Below, piece after piece: positions 53,616 through 62,275 of a stretch of DNA of 64,000 nucleotides. Position numbers and translations under genes: made by a program. The notes beneath the pieces were generated by a model. That model saw only the letters and a list, made by a program, of their open reading frames with translations, ran no database searches and was not told the origin of the DNA. The stretch is from Asanoa ishikariensis (GTDB lineage: Bacteria; Actinomycetota; Actinomycetes; Mycobacteriales; Micromonosporaceae): NCBI RefSeq assembly GCF_900107455.1, contig NZ_FNQB01000001.1:868001-932000 (forward strand). The letters run 5' to 3'. The number at the start of each line of letters is the position of its first letter. Within the stretch, counting starts at the first letter, position 1.

Positions 53616-56311
53616 CTTTCCGGCTTGAGCTCGTGCACCGCGTTGGTGAGCTGCACTCGCGACTGCACGTCGAGCTTGGTGAAGACCGACCGCAGGTGCG
53701 TGCTGACCGTGTTGGGCGAGAGGTTGAGCAGCCGCGCGGCGGCCTTGTTGGTGTGCCCGGCGCTGATCAGCTCGGCCACCTTGACCTCCGCGTCGGTGAG
53801 CGCCGCCCAGCCCTGCTGCGGCCGGGCCCCGTTGGTCTCCCACTTGGCGCGGCGCGCACCGGCCCGGCGCATCACCTGCTGCACCCCGACCACCGCCGAC
53901 CGCGCCCCGATCCCGTGGTAGATCCCCCAGGCCCGGTCCAGCTCGGCGATGCCCTCCTCGCGCCGGCCGTACGCGAGCAGCATCCGGCCGCGGTCCTCGG
54001 CGGCGTTGCCCCGCAGCATCGGCCGGGGGCTGCGGACGAGCACCCGGTTCGCCGCAGTCAGCAGGTCGAGGTTCTTGTGGGCCAGGCCGCGCAGGGCCAG
54101 CGCCACACCTTCGAAACTGGCCACACCGGGGTTGCGGGCCGCGCCCTCGGCCGCGATCGACACCGCCTCGCCGATGAACCGCTCGTCGCCGGCGGCCCGT
54201 CCGACCCGCACGAAGACCCGCATCCAGCCCGGCCACCACGGCCAGTCGGCCCGGGCGTCGCGCGCCTCGAACAGCAGCGGCGCGAGGATCGACCGCGCGT
54301 CGTCGGCCCGTCCGTCGCTGGCGGCCAGCCAGCCCTCCATCAGCCGCAGGCCCGGCAGCCGCACCGACTCGTCGACCTGCCCGTCGCTGTCGGCCGGGGC
54401 CAGCCGGTCGGTGGCCTCGGCCAGGTTGCCGCGCAGCAGCGCGATGGCGCTCAGCACCAGCACCGCGTCGAGCTCGTGCACGTGGTCGCCGATCTCGCGG
54501 CCGATGGTGAGCAGGGTGCGCGCACCGGCCTCGGCCTCGTCCAGCCGACCGAGGTTGAAGTCCTGCCACACCTGCGCGGCGGTCACCGACGGCAGGGTCG
54601 CCTCGACGCCACCCCGGTCGTCCTGGTGCGCGGCCTCCAGCAGCGCGCCCGCGTCCGCGTACCGGTCAAGGAGCTGTAGCTCGATGATCTCCTCGGCCAG
54701 GTAGCTGGTCTCGCTGACCGCGCGCAGCTCACGGAAGTAGGCCAGCGACTCGGCGTGGTGGCCGCTGTTGCGACCCAGCTCGCCCATCGCCCGCAGGGCT
54801 AGCATCGTCGCGTCGTGGTCGCGGACGGATCGCGCCTCCGCCAGGGCCGGCTCGGCCGCCGCCCGGGCCTTCCAGGCGGGCTCCTTGCGGGTCAGCGCCA
54901 GAGCGCGGGCGGCGGCCAACCGGGCCCGCAGCGCGGCGGAGACATCCGGTGCCGCCAGTGCGTCGTCGATCCGGGCGACCGACTCAGCGGGCCGGCCGAT
55001 CCGCCAGAGCGCCTGGGCCGCGATCACCTGGACCCGGGCGTACGTCTCACCGTCGCGGGCCCGAGCCAGCACGGCGTCGGCGATCCGCACCGCGTCCGCG
55101 CAGCGCTGGACCCGGTACAGCACGTCGACGCACCGCTCGCCGGTCGACTCCCACGAACCCTGCGCCGGCCGGACCAGCTCGAACGCCTCGACGACCAGGT
55201 CGCCGGCGGTGCCCGGCATCGCCGGGACCGCCTGGTGCGCCGCCTCGCACAGGATCGCGGCGCTCTCCTCGTCGCCGGGCGTCGCCGCCGCCCGGGCGTG
55301 TGGCGCCGCCGCCAGCGCGTCCTGCCCGGAGGCCAGCAGATAGCGGGCGCAGCGCCGGTGCAGGTCCCGCCGCACCGAGTCCGACAGTCCCGCGTAGACG
55401 GTCTCCCGGACCAGGTCGTGCCGGAAGCGCAGCCGGTGGCCGTCGCGGGTGAGCAGCCCGGCCGCCACGGCGCGGTCGACGTCGGCCGAGCTCACCGACG
55501 GCACGACCCGCTGCGCCTCGTCGATCGGGAACGGTCGGCCGAGCACCGCGGCCAGCAACACGACCGTCCTGTCCGGCAGGGTGTCGAGCGTCGCCTCGAC
55601 CGCCCGGACGAAGCTGGCCGGCGGCCGTCCGTCGGTGTCGGGCTCGTCGAGGATCTGGGTGACCAGGAACGGGTTGCCGCCGACGCCCTCGAGCATCCGT
55701 TGGGTCGCCGGGCTGGCCGGGCGGCCCAGCCGGTCCCGCGCGATCGCGGCGACGTCGGCGTCGGTGAGCGGGCCGAGCGCGATGGTCTCCACCGGGACCG
55801 CCGCCGACGGCGCGGAGGTCAGTTCGTCGGCGGGATCGCGGGTGGCGAACGCCCAGACCACCGGGTTGCCGGCCAGCCGGTCCGGCAGCACCCGCAGCGC
55901 CAACCGGCTGAGCTGGTCGGCCCACTGCACGTCGTCGACCACGACCAGCACCGGTGCCATGCTGGCGACCCGTTCCAGCCGAGCGCACACCCGGTCGACG
56001 AGGACCAGTGGATGGTCGGCGAGGTGGGTGAGCTCGGCCAGCGCCGCGCTGTCCAGCAACGGCCTAGGGCCACTGCGCAGGGCCAGCAGCACGGGTGCGC
56101 CGGGCGAGATCCGGCCGATCTCGTCGGCCTTGCCGACCCCGGTGCGGAAGCCCATTCCGGTGGCCTGTGCGCCGATCGCGTCGAGTACGGCGGTCTTTCC
56201 GATTCCGGCCTCGCCGGTGACCACCACGATGCCGCTCTGGCCGTGTCGTGCCGCTCGGCGCAGCGCCGGCATCGCTGCCGACATCGCCGCCGAGCGACCA
56301 CGCAGAACCAC
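53612..56311 (-). CDS. LAL-type LuxR-family ATPase regulator
   Basis: An 899-residue regulator. The AAA-like ATPase (about residues 1-330) has Walker A VVTGEAGIGKTAVLDAIG and Walker B VLVVVDDVQWADQLSRL. TPR-like helical repeats fill the middle, and a C-terminal LuxR HTH (GWAALTDAEVKVAELISAGHTNKAAARLLNLSPNTVSTHLRSVFTKLDVQSR in outline) binds DNA. The GTG at 56311 is preferred because GGAAGG lies 8 bases upstream and VVLRGR matches the usual LAL N-terminus; a TTG at 56329 is an alternative. It diverges from a hydrolase gene. LAL proteins often activate secondary metabolism or sugar genes. Confidence 0.9.
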   Translation of the reverse strand: MVLRGRSAAMSAAMPALRRAARHGQSGIVVVTGEAGIGKTAVLDAIGAQATGMGFRTGVGKADEIGRISPGAPVLLALRSGPRPLLDSAALAELTHLADHPLVLVDRVCARLERVASMAPVLVVVDDVQWADQLSRLALRVLPDRLAGNPVVWAFATRDPADELTSAPSAAVPVETIALGPLTDADVAAIARDRLGRPASPATQRMLEGVGGNPFLVTQILDEPDTDGRPPASFVRAVEATLDTLPDRTVVLLAAVLGRPFPIDEAQRVVPSVSSADVDRAVAAGLLTRDGHRLRFRHDLVRETVYAGLSDSVRRDLHRRCARYLLASGQDALAAAPHARAAATPGDEESAAILCEAAHQAVPAMPGTAGDLVVEAFELVRPAQGSWESTGERCVDVLYRVQRCADAVRIADAVLARARDGETYARVQVIAAQALWRIGRPAESVARIDDALAAPDVSAALRARLAAARALALTRKEPAWKARAAAEPALAEARSVRDHDATMLALRAMGELGRNSGHHAESLAYFRELRAVSETSYLAEEIIELQLLDRYADAGALLEAAHQDDRGGVEATLPSVTAAQVWQDFNLGRLDEAEAGARTLLTIGREIGDHVHELDAVLVLSAIALLRGNLAEATDRLAPADSDGQVDESVRLPGLRLMEGWLAASDGRADDARSILAPLLFEARDARADWPWWPGWMRVFVRVGRAAGDERFIGEAVSIAAEGAARNPGVASFEGVALALRGLAHKNLDLLTAANRVLVRSPRPMLRGNAAEDRGRMLLAYGRREEGIAELDRAWGIYHGIGARSAVVGVQQVMRRAGARRAKWETNGARPQQGWAALTDAEVKVAELISAGHTNKAAARLLNLSPNTVSTHLRSVFTKLDVQSRVQLTNAVHELKPES

Positions 56312-56394
56312 CCGTGCCACCTTCCACAACCTAGCGAGCGGCGCTCACGTATTCAGGTGATTCGGGGGATGGGCGGACGCGTTCTGCTGGCGGG

Positions 56395-57213
56395 ATGGAC
56401 GAGGAACGGTTCGAAGTGATCGACGACCTGGGCATCCGGTACGTTTCCAGCCCGGTCAGCCGGTCCGACCGCGATGCGGAGACGTTGCTGCTGCTCAGCC
56501 CGTGGCCGGAGAGCTTGTACGCGTACACGCCGACCTGGACCGCCCTGGCCGCCGAACGCCCGGTGATCGCCGTCGACCTGCCGGGGTTCGGCCGTTCAGA
56601 GGGGCGCGCGGAGCTGATGTCACCACGGGTGATGGGCGAGTTCGTCACGCACCTCGTCGACCACTTCGGCCTCGAACAGCCACACGCGGTGGGTCCCGAC
56701 GTCGGCACCGCCGCGTTGTTGTTCGCCGCGGCCGCGCAGCCGGACCTGTTCCGCAGCGTGGTCGTTGGTGGCGGGGCAGCGACCCACCCGATGGCCCTGG
56801 AGGGCGAGCTGCGCCCGCTGGTCGAGGACGACGATGGCCCCGTTCCGGACGGGCAGCGGGTGGTGGCCAGCTTCGTCGACGACCGGCTGCCCCGCACGAT
56901 CCGGGACGACTACGCCGCCTCGTACGCCGGTGACCGGTTCGCGGGCTCGCTGGCCTACCTGCGGTCGTACCCGACAGAGTTGGCCGCCTTGGATCCGTTG
57001 CTGGCGACGATCCGGACGCCGGTGCAGATCATCGCCGGCCGGGACGACCCGTACGGTCTCGCCCGCGACGCCGAGGTGCTCAACGCGAAACTGCCGGCCA
57101 GCCGCCTGGACGTGCTGGACTGTGGGCACGCGGCGTGGGAGGAACAGCCGGGCAACTACGCCGGCATCATCAGCGACTGGGTGGACGGTTCTTACCTGGG
57201 TGTGTCCAATTAG
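56395..57213 (+). CDS. alpha/beta-hydrolase, epoxide hydrolase/dehalogenase-like
   Basis: A 272-residue alpha/beta-hydrolase whose nucleophile elbow reads AVGPDVGTAAL (about residue 101), with Asp where esterases have Ser. This is the arrangement of epoxide hydrolases and haloalkane dehalogenases. LLLSPWPESLYAYTPTW (about 32) replaces the usual HGxP oxyanion loop with SPWP. IIAGRDDPYG and LDCGHAAWEEQP give the acid and base. The substrate is unknown. Divergent from the LAL regulator, which could control it. Confidence 0.8.
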   Translation: MDEERFEVIDDLGIRYVSSPVSRSDRDAETLLLLSPWPESLYAYTPTWTALAAERPVIAVDLPGFGRSEGRAELMSPRVMGEFVTHLVDHFGLEQPHAVGPDVGTAALLFAAAAQPDLFRSVVVGGGAATHPMALEGELRPLVEDDDGPVPDGQRVVASFVDDRLPRTIRDDYAASYAGDRFAGSLAYLRSYPTELAALDPLLATIRTPVQIIAGRDDPYGLARDAEVLNAKLPASRLDVLDCGHAAWEEQPGNYAGIISDWVDGSYLGVSN

Positions 57214-57330
57214 GTGGCTAGTTCGAGGCAATTCACCTTTTCGCGTTAAATGTCCCATCTGACCGTAACCTTCTCATGTCGACTGGCACCGTGGCGAACA
57301 CAAGAGCCCCCTTCGCTTCGGGAGATGTCC

Positions 57331-58887
57331 ATGCACAAACCCGCGATAGCCGCCGCCGCGGCCGTGGCCGGCGTCGCGTTGAGCGTCGCCGGCATCGCCG
57401 TCGCGGTGGACCGGCCGGCGACCCGGACGGCGCTGTCCGCCACCACGCCTACCGTCGACTTCATCAACCCGACCACGGCCGCGAGCAACCTGCGGGTGCC
57501 GTGGGGAATGACGTACCTGCCTGACGGCTCCGGGCTCGTCGCGGAACGCGACCGGAAACAGATCCTGCGCGTCCGGCCCGGCCTGCCGACCCAGATTGTC
57601 GGTGTGGTGCCCAACGTCGTCTCGGGCGGCGAGGGTGGCCTGCTCGGCCTGACGGTGTCGCCGACGTACGCGACCGACAACCTGGTCTACGCCTACTACA
57701 CGTCGGCCACGGACAACCGCATCATGCGCTTCACGTTGGCCGACATGACTGCACAGACTCCGATCATCACGGGGATCGCCAAGGCCAACTCGCACAACGG
57801 CGGCCGGATCGCGTTCGGGCCGGACGGCATGCTCTACGCCGGTGTCGGCGACGCCGGCGTGCCCAGCCGGGCGCAGAACCTCGCCAGCCCGAACGGGAAG
57901 ATCCTCCGGATGCGGCCCGACGGCAGCGTGCCGGGCGACAACCCGACCGTGGGCTCCCTGGTCTACAGCCTCGGCCACCGTAACGTGCAGGGCCTCGCCT
58001 GGGACTCCGCGGGCCGCCTCTACGCGACCGAGTTCGGCCAGGACACGTACGACGAGGTCAACCGGATCGAGGCGGGCGGCAACTACGGCTGGCCGAACGC
58101 GGAGGGCAACTCCACGAACCCGGCGTACCGCAACCCGCTCCTCACCTGGACCCCGATGGAGGCCTCACCCAGCGGCGCGGCCATCATCGGCGACTCGCTG
58201 TTCGTCGCGTCCCTGCGCGGCAACCGGCTCTGGGTGGTGCCGCTGAACGGCTCGGGAGGGGTCGGCACACCGGTGGCCGCGCTCAACGGCCGGTTCGGTC
58301 GGCTGCGTACGGTCGAGAAGGCGCCGGACGGCTCGCTCTGGGTGGCCACCAGCAACCGCGAGAGTCGAGGCAACCCGTCGACGAGCGACGACCGCATCTT
58401 CAAGTTCACGGTGACGATGCCGACGAGCCCGACGGCCTCGCCCACTCCCACCCTGTCGCCGACGGCGAACCCGACCACCACGGCGACCGCGACGCCGACG
58501 ACAACGCCCACGGCAACGCCGACGGCGACGACGACGCCCACGGAGACTCCGAGCCCGACCGAGACGCCGAACGATCCTGAAGCGGAGTGCACGGTCAGCT
58601 ACAGCGCCAACGGCATCGCCGGCCTGCTGATCGGCAACGTCCGGGTGCGCAACGACGGCCCGGCGGTCAGCTCGTGGACGCTGACCTGGACGTTCGGCGG
58701 CAGCCAACGGATCAGCAGCGCGTGGGGTGCTCGGGTGAGCCAGTCCGGCCGCTCGGTGACCGCCCGCAGCGAGAGCTGGAACGGCGGCCTGGACACCGGC
58801 GACAGCGCGAACTTCGGGTTCCTGGCCAACGGAAGCGGCACGGGCCGCCCGAGCAACATCCGCCTGAACGGCACGTCCTGCGACTGA
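57331..58887 (+). CDS. PQQ-type sugar dehydrogenase with C-terminal CBM2
   Basis: A 518-residue secreted enzyme. A signal peptide (residues 1-26) precedes a six-bladed propeller of the soluble glucose/sorbosone dehydrogenase family: NLRVPWGMTYLPDG, SHNGGRIAFGPDGMLYAGVGDAG (in outline, catalytic His about 157), SLGHRNVQGLAWD and VNRIEAGGNYGWPNAEG. A Thr/Pro linker (about 367-417) leads to a family 2 cellulose-binding module (about 420-518) with VSSWTLTWTFGGSQRISSAW and two terminal Cys. GGGAG lies 6 bases before the ATG at 57331. It probably oxidises cello- or other sugars at cellulose surfaces. Confidence 0.9.
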   Translation: MHKPAIAAAAAVAGVALSVAGIAVAVDRPATRTALSATTPTVDFINPTTAASNLRVPWGMTYLPDGSGLVAERDRKQILRVRPGLPTQIVGVVPNVVSGGEGGLLGLTVSPTYATDNLVYAYYTSATDNRIMRFTLADMTAQTPIITGIAKANSHNGGRIAFGPDGMLYAGVGDAGVPSRAQNLASPNGKILRMRPDGSVPGDNPTVGSLVYSLGHRNVQGLAWDSAGRLYATEFGQDTYDEVNRIEAGGNYGWPNAEGNSTNPAYRNPLLTWTPMEASPSGAAIIGDSLFVASLRGNRLWVVPLNGSGGVGTPVAALNGRFGRLRTVEKAPDGSLWVATSNRESRGNPSTSDDRIFKFTVTMPTSPTASPTPTLSPTANPTTTATATPTTTPTATPTATTTPTETPSPTETPNDPEAECTVSYSANGIAGLLIGNVRVRNDGPAVSSWTLTWTFGGSQRISSAWGARVSQSGRSVTARSESWNGGLDTGDSANFGFLANGSGTGRPSNIRLNGTSCD

Positions 58888-58904
58888 CGATCGCGCGCCA
58901 CGAG

Positions 58905-58933
58905 CCGCCCGGGTCCGCGACGGACCCGGGCGG
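58905..58933. terminator. terminator hairpin after the CBM2 dehydrogenase
   Basis: A perfect 13-bp stem (58905-58917 with 58921-58933) closes on the 3-base loop CGA, 17 bases after the dehydrogenase stop and just before the convergent aminotransferase stop at 58941. It can serve both strands. Confidence 0.85.
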
Positions 58934-58940
58934 TTCTGCG

Positions 58941-60239
58941 TTAGCGCAGCGTCTTGAGGACCTCGCGGGCCGCCTCGAGGGTGCGGTCGACCTCTTCCTC
59001 CGTGTGCGAGCCCGAGATGTGGTTGCGCTTGAGTGACATCGGGAGCATCAGGAAGCCCCGGTCCGTCATGCCGCGGTGGAAGGCCACGTACGCCGCGTTG
59101 TCGTTGCGCAGCAGGTCGCGGTAGCCGAGGGCCGGCCCGGACAGGAAGTAGACCGCGAACACGCCGCCGAAGCCGGCGACCGTGGCCTCGATGCCCAGCT
59201 CCGCGAGGATGCCCCGCAGGCCCGTGCGCATCCGCTCGCCCAGGGCATGGGTGCGGGTGTAGAAGTCCGGGTGCTCGGCCAGGTAGTCGATGGTGGCCAG
59301 GGCGGCGGCGCAGCCCAGGGCGTTGCCGTTGAACGTGCCGGCCATCAGCACGTCGCCGGTCTGGCCGTTGAAGTGCTCCATCAGGTCGCGCCGGCCGGCC
59401 AGGCCACCGACCGGGAAGCCGTTGGCCATCCCCTTGCCGAAGGTGGTCAGGTCCGGCGTCACGCCGATCACCTGCTGGTAGCCGCCGAGTGCGTGCCGGA
59501 AGCCGGTGATCACCTCGTCGAAGATGAGCAGCGCGCCCTGCTGCTCGGTGAGCTTGCGCAGCCCGTCGACGAACTCGGTGGTCGGCAGCAGCGCGCCCAC
59601 GTTGTGCGGGATCGGTTCGAGGATGACCGCCGCGATCCGGTCGCGGTGCGCGTCGAAGAGCGCGACGACCGAGTCCAGGTCGTTGAACTCGGCGATCAGG
59701 GTGGCGTCGACGGCCTGGTCGAGGATGCCCTTCGAGAGCGGGTCCCGGCCGTACGCCTTCTCCGGCGTGGAGATGACGTTGCGGGCCACCGCGTCGTGCC
59801 AGCCGTGGAAACCGCCCTGGAACTTGATGATGAGGTCTCGCTCGGTGACCCCGCGGGCCAGCCGGATCGCCTGTGCGGTCGCCTCCGAGCCGCTCATCGT
59901 GGCGATCATCGACTCAGCGGACGGGATGACCTCGACGATCCGCTGCGCGAGGCGCACCTCGGCCTCGGTCACGCCGATGCCGGTCAGGTCGACGCCGCCG
60001 AGCGCGGCGCGGATCGCGTCGTTGACGACCGGCGCGTTGTGGCCGAGCAGGATCGCGCCGAACGCGGCGTGGTAGTCCAGGTAGCGCCGGCCGTCGGCGT
60101 CGGTCAGGTAGGCGCCGTTGGCCTCGACGAACGCGTAGGGCGCGCCGATGTAGCGGGTCGACGAGTTGACGCCGCCGGGGATGACAGCCGCGGCAGCGTC
60201 CGCGATGGCTTTGCCGCGCGGGGATTCAGGGGATGGCAT
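58941..60239 (-). CDS. class III aminotransferase, glutamate-1-semialdehyde mutase-like
   Basis: A 432-residue PLP enzyme of the GSA aminomutase (HemL-like) branch. AVIPGGVNSSTRYIG at the N-terminus, MSGSEATAQAIRLARG (about residue 120), LLIFDEVITGFRHALGGYQQ (Asp binding PLP nitrogen) and TTFGKGMANGFPVGGLAG (PLP Lys, about 265) are clear. Actinobacterial genomes usually have hemL with other haem genes; here the neighbours are sugar dehydrogenases and an FAH hydrolase, so it more likely transaminates an amino-sugar or keto acid. Divergent from the Gfo/Idh operon. Confidence 0.85.
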   Translation of the reverse strand: MPSPESPRGKAIADAAAAVIPGGVNSSTRYIGAPYAFVEANGAYLTDADGRRYLDYHAAFGAILLGHNAPVVNDAIRAALGGVDLTGIGVTEAEVRLAQRIVEVIPSAESMIATMSGSEATAQAIRLARGVTERDLIIKFQGGFHGWHDAVARNVISTPEKAYGRDPLSKGILDQAVDATLIAEFNDLDSVVALFDAHRDRIAAVILEPIPHNVGALLPTTEFVDGLRKLTEQQGALLIFDEVITGFRHALGGYQQVIGVTPDLTTFGKGMANGFPVGGLAGRRDLMEHFNGQTGDVLMAGTFNGNALGCAAALATIDYLAEHPDFYTRTHALGERMRTGLRGILAELGIEATVAGFGGVFAVYFLSGPALGYRDLLRNDNAAYVAFHRGMTDRGFLMLPMSLKRNHISGSHTEEEVDRTLEAAREVLKTLR

Positions 60240-60295
60240 GTGCGACCTCGTATCCAGTTGGGCTGGCGGAGCCGACGCTAGAACAATGCTCATCA

Positions 60296-60326
60296 ACATG
60301 GCAAGGCGTTCCATGTTTTATACATG
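60296..60326. promoter_or_regulatory. ACATG/CATGT inverted repeats in a divergent promoter
   Basis: ACATGG (60296-60301) and CCATGT (60311-60316) form one dyad. CATGT (60312-60316) and ACATG (60322-60326) form a second, sharing the middle arm. They lie between the aminotransferase and the Gfo/Idh operon. No regulator for them is encoded before the window ends. Confidence 0.45.
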
Positions 60327-60331
60327 CGACC

Positions 60332-60360
60332 TTGACAGGGCTCTCTGTCGACCACAGGAT
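60332..60360 (+). promoter_or_regulatory. promoter of the Gfo/Idh operon
   Basis: TTGACA (60332-60337), a 17-base spacer and CAGGAT (60355-60360) form a good sigma-70-type promoter. The start would be near 60367, giving a leader of about 38 bases to the ATG at 60405. It lies directly beside the ACATG/CATGT dyads. Confidence 0.6.
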
Positions 60361-60404
60361 GACCGAACATGAAACATCGTTCCGTGCCTGGGGAGGTCGC
60401 GTCG

Positions 60405-61397
60405 ATGGATCGGATCGGAATCGTGCTGGTGGGCGCCGGTTTCATCGCCGACGCGCACAGCGGCGCGATCGACGCCGACCCGCGGGCCACCCTGATCGGG
60501 ATCGTGGATGCCGACCCGGGCCGCGCCGCGGCGTTCGCCCGCAAGCAAGGCGGCATCCGGCACGCTCCCGACCTCGACACCGCGCTGCAATGGCCCGGCG
60601 TCGACGCCGTCATCCTCTGCACTCCCAACGACACGCACGCGCCGATCGGGCTCGCGGTCGCTGCCGCCGGCAAGCACCTGCTGGTGGAGAAGCCGTTGGC
60701 CACCACGGTCGCCGACGCGCGGCGACTGGCCCGGGCGTTCGACGCGGCCGACACGGTGCTGGTCGCGGCACACACCCATCGCTTCTACGACTACGGCCGA
60801 GCGGTCAAGCAGACCATCGAGTCGGGCAGCATCGGCCGCCCGCGGCTGGTCCGGCTGGCCATCCTCGGCGGCTGGATCTGGCCGGACTGGAGTGCCTGGG
60901 TCGGCGACCCGGACCGCTCCGGCGGGCACGCGCTGCACAACGGCGTACACCTGCTGGATTTGGCCACCTGGTGGCTCGGCCAGGAACCGACCGAGATCTT
61001 CGCCCGCGGCCGCAAGCAGACCGCGGCGGAACTGCGCATCTACGACTACCTGGAGATGGTGGTGACCTACGCCGACGGCGCGACCGCGGTCTGCGAGATG
61101 AGCCGCGCACACCGCCCGGGTTCGCTGGCGCAGCGCGAGCTGCTGGTCGCCGGCAGCGAGGGGATCGTCGAGCAGGGTTGGGACGGCGAGTCCTCGCTCG
61201 TGTTCGGTGAGGCCGGCACGGCGACGCTGCCGGCCGCCGGTGGCAACGGCTTCGCGGCGCAGCTCGGCGCCTGGCTCGACGCGATCGGCGGCGCACCACC
61301 GTTGATGCCGGTCGCGGACGCCGTGCGGGCCGTCGTGCTCGGCGTCGCGGTCGAGGAGTCCATCGTGACCGGCAAGCCCGTGGCGGTGACGGCATGA
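60405..61397 (+). CDS. Gfo/Idh/MocA-family oxidoreductase
   Basis: A 330-residue NAD(P)-dependent sugar dehydrogenase. IGIVLVGAGFIADAHSGAI is the nucleotide fold (residues 3-21), VDAVILCTPNDTHAPI and AGKHLLVEKPLATT carry the EKP motif (catalytic-type Lys, about 93), and GGHALHNGVHLLDLATWWLG (about 180) has the His pair. The ATG at 60405 is chosen over one at 60369 because GGGGAGG lies 8 bases upstream, though the earlier ATG falls almost at the predicted transcription start. Overlaps the next gene by four bases. Confidence 0.88.
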   Translation: MDRIGIVLVGAGFIADAHSGAIDADPRATLIGIVDADPGRAAAFARKQGGIRHAPDLDTALQWPGVDAVILCTPNDTHAPIGLAVAAAGKHLLVEKPLATTVADARRLARAFDAADTVLVAAHTHRFYDYGRAVKQTIESGSIGRPRLVRLAILGGWIWPDWSAWVGDPDRSGGHALHNGVHLLDLATWWLGQEPTEIFARGRKQTAAELRIYDYLEMVVTYADGATAVCEMSRAHRPGSLAQRELLVAGSEGIVEQGWDGESSLVFGEAGTATLPAAGGNGFAAQLGAWLDAIGGAPPLMPVADAVRAVVLGVAVEESIVTGKPVAVTA

Positions 61398-62269
61398 CGA
61401 TCACCGTCGCGCTGGTCGGCAACGGGGGCATCGGCACCCAGGACCACCAGAACTCCATGTACAGGCCGGCGTTCGAGCGGCACCCGGGTTTTCAGGTCGT
61501 CGGTAGCGTCGACGAGGCCGAGGTGCTCAGCATCGCGCTGCCGTTGGCGGAACGCGGTAAGGCTGTCGCCGACGCGATCCGCGCCGGCAAGCACGTGCTC
61601 GCCGACAAGCCGCTGGCCGCCACCCTGGCCGAAGCGCTGGAGATCGAACGGCTCGCGGCCGAGCACCGCGTGGTCGTCGTTCCGGCGCACCACCAGCGGT
61701 TCGGCGCCGCCCTGCGGTCGGCGACCGCGGCGGTCCGGGCGGGCCGCGTCGGCCTGCCGTGGAACGTGCAGTGCGACTTCGTCGTGGCCGGCGGCGACCC
61801 CGCACCCACCGGCGAGCTCGTCAACTTCGGTCTCTACCCGGTCGACGTGGTGCGTGCGCTGCTCGGCCTCGAGGTGCGCCGGGTGCACGCGACCGGCTCG
61901 CCGGACCTGGTCACCCTGCTGCTCGACCACGACCACGGGGTGACGAGCACGATCGTCTGCGGCCGGGTGCCGGCGTTGCGCGACCTACCGCCCGGCGGGC
62001 TCGCGGTGCACCGCTACCGGATCAGCGGTTCGCACGGCGTGCTAGCGGTCGACGCCCGTAAGCCGGCTCTCCAGGTGCGCACCACGAACACCAACGGTCC
62101 GGTGTGGACCGGACCGGGAACGGTCGACGCGCTGCTCGACGTGGTGGCGGCGGGCGTCGCCTCCGGCCGGGCGGCGATCGGCCCCCACGACGCGGTGCAG
62201 GCGCAGCGCGTGATCGAAGCCGCGCAGCGATCGATAGAGGCCGGCCAGCCGGTCGAGACAGGGGAGTGA
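61394..62269 (+). CDS. shortened Gfo/Idh/MocA-family oxidoreductase
   Basis: A 291-residue dehydrogenase, about 40 shorter than typical. TVALVGNGGIGTQDHQNSM opens the nucleotide fold. After FQVVGSVDEAEV it passes straight to LSIALPLAERGKAVADAIRAGKHVLADKPLA, so the usual second helix and the DAVxIATPxxxH strand are missing or reduced. VPAHHQRFG and LVNFGLYPVDVVRALLG resemble the substrate domain. Coupled to the preceding paralogue by ATGA. The two may act in sequence or as a complex on a sugar or inositol derivative. Confidence 0.8.
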   Translation: MTITVALVGNGGIGTQDHQNSMYRPAFERHPGFQVVGSVDEAEVLSIALPLAERGKAVADAIRAGKHVLADKPLAATLAEALEIERLAAEHRVVVVPAHHQRFGAALRSATAAVRAGRVGLPWNVQCDFVVAGGDPAPTGELVNFGLYPVDVVRALLGLEVRRVHATGSPDLVTLLLDHDHGVTSTIVCGRVPALRDLPPGGLAVHRYRISGSHGVLAVDARKPALQVRTTNTNGPVWTGPGTVDALLDVVAAGVASGRAAIGPHDAVQAQRVIEAAQRSIEAGQPVETGE

Positions 62270-62275
62270 GCAACG

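Noticed and set aside
58421-58580. Possible tandem repeat or CRISPR-like array in the ACG/CCG-rich stretch
   Set aside because: It is the coding sequence of the Thr/Pro linker of the CBM2 dehydrogenase, with short irregular codon repeats and no spacers.
58941-60239. Assignment as the haem-pathway hemL gene
   Set aside because: The fold is right, but no haem gene is nearby and the neighbours are sugar-type dehydrogenases and an FAH hydrolase, so only the family is called.
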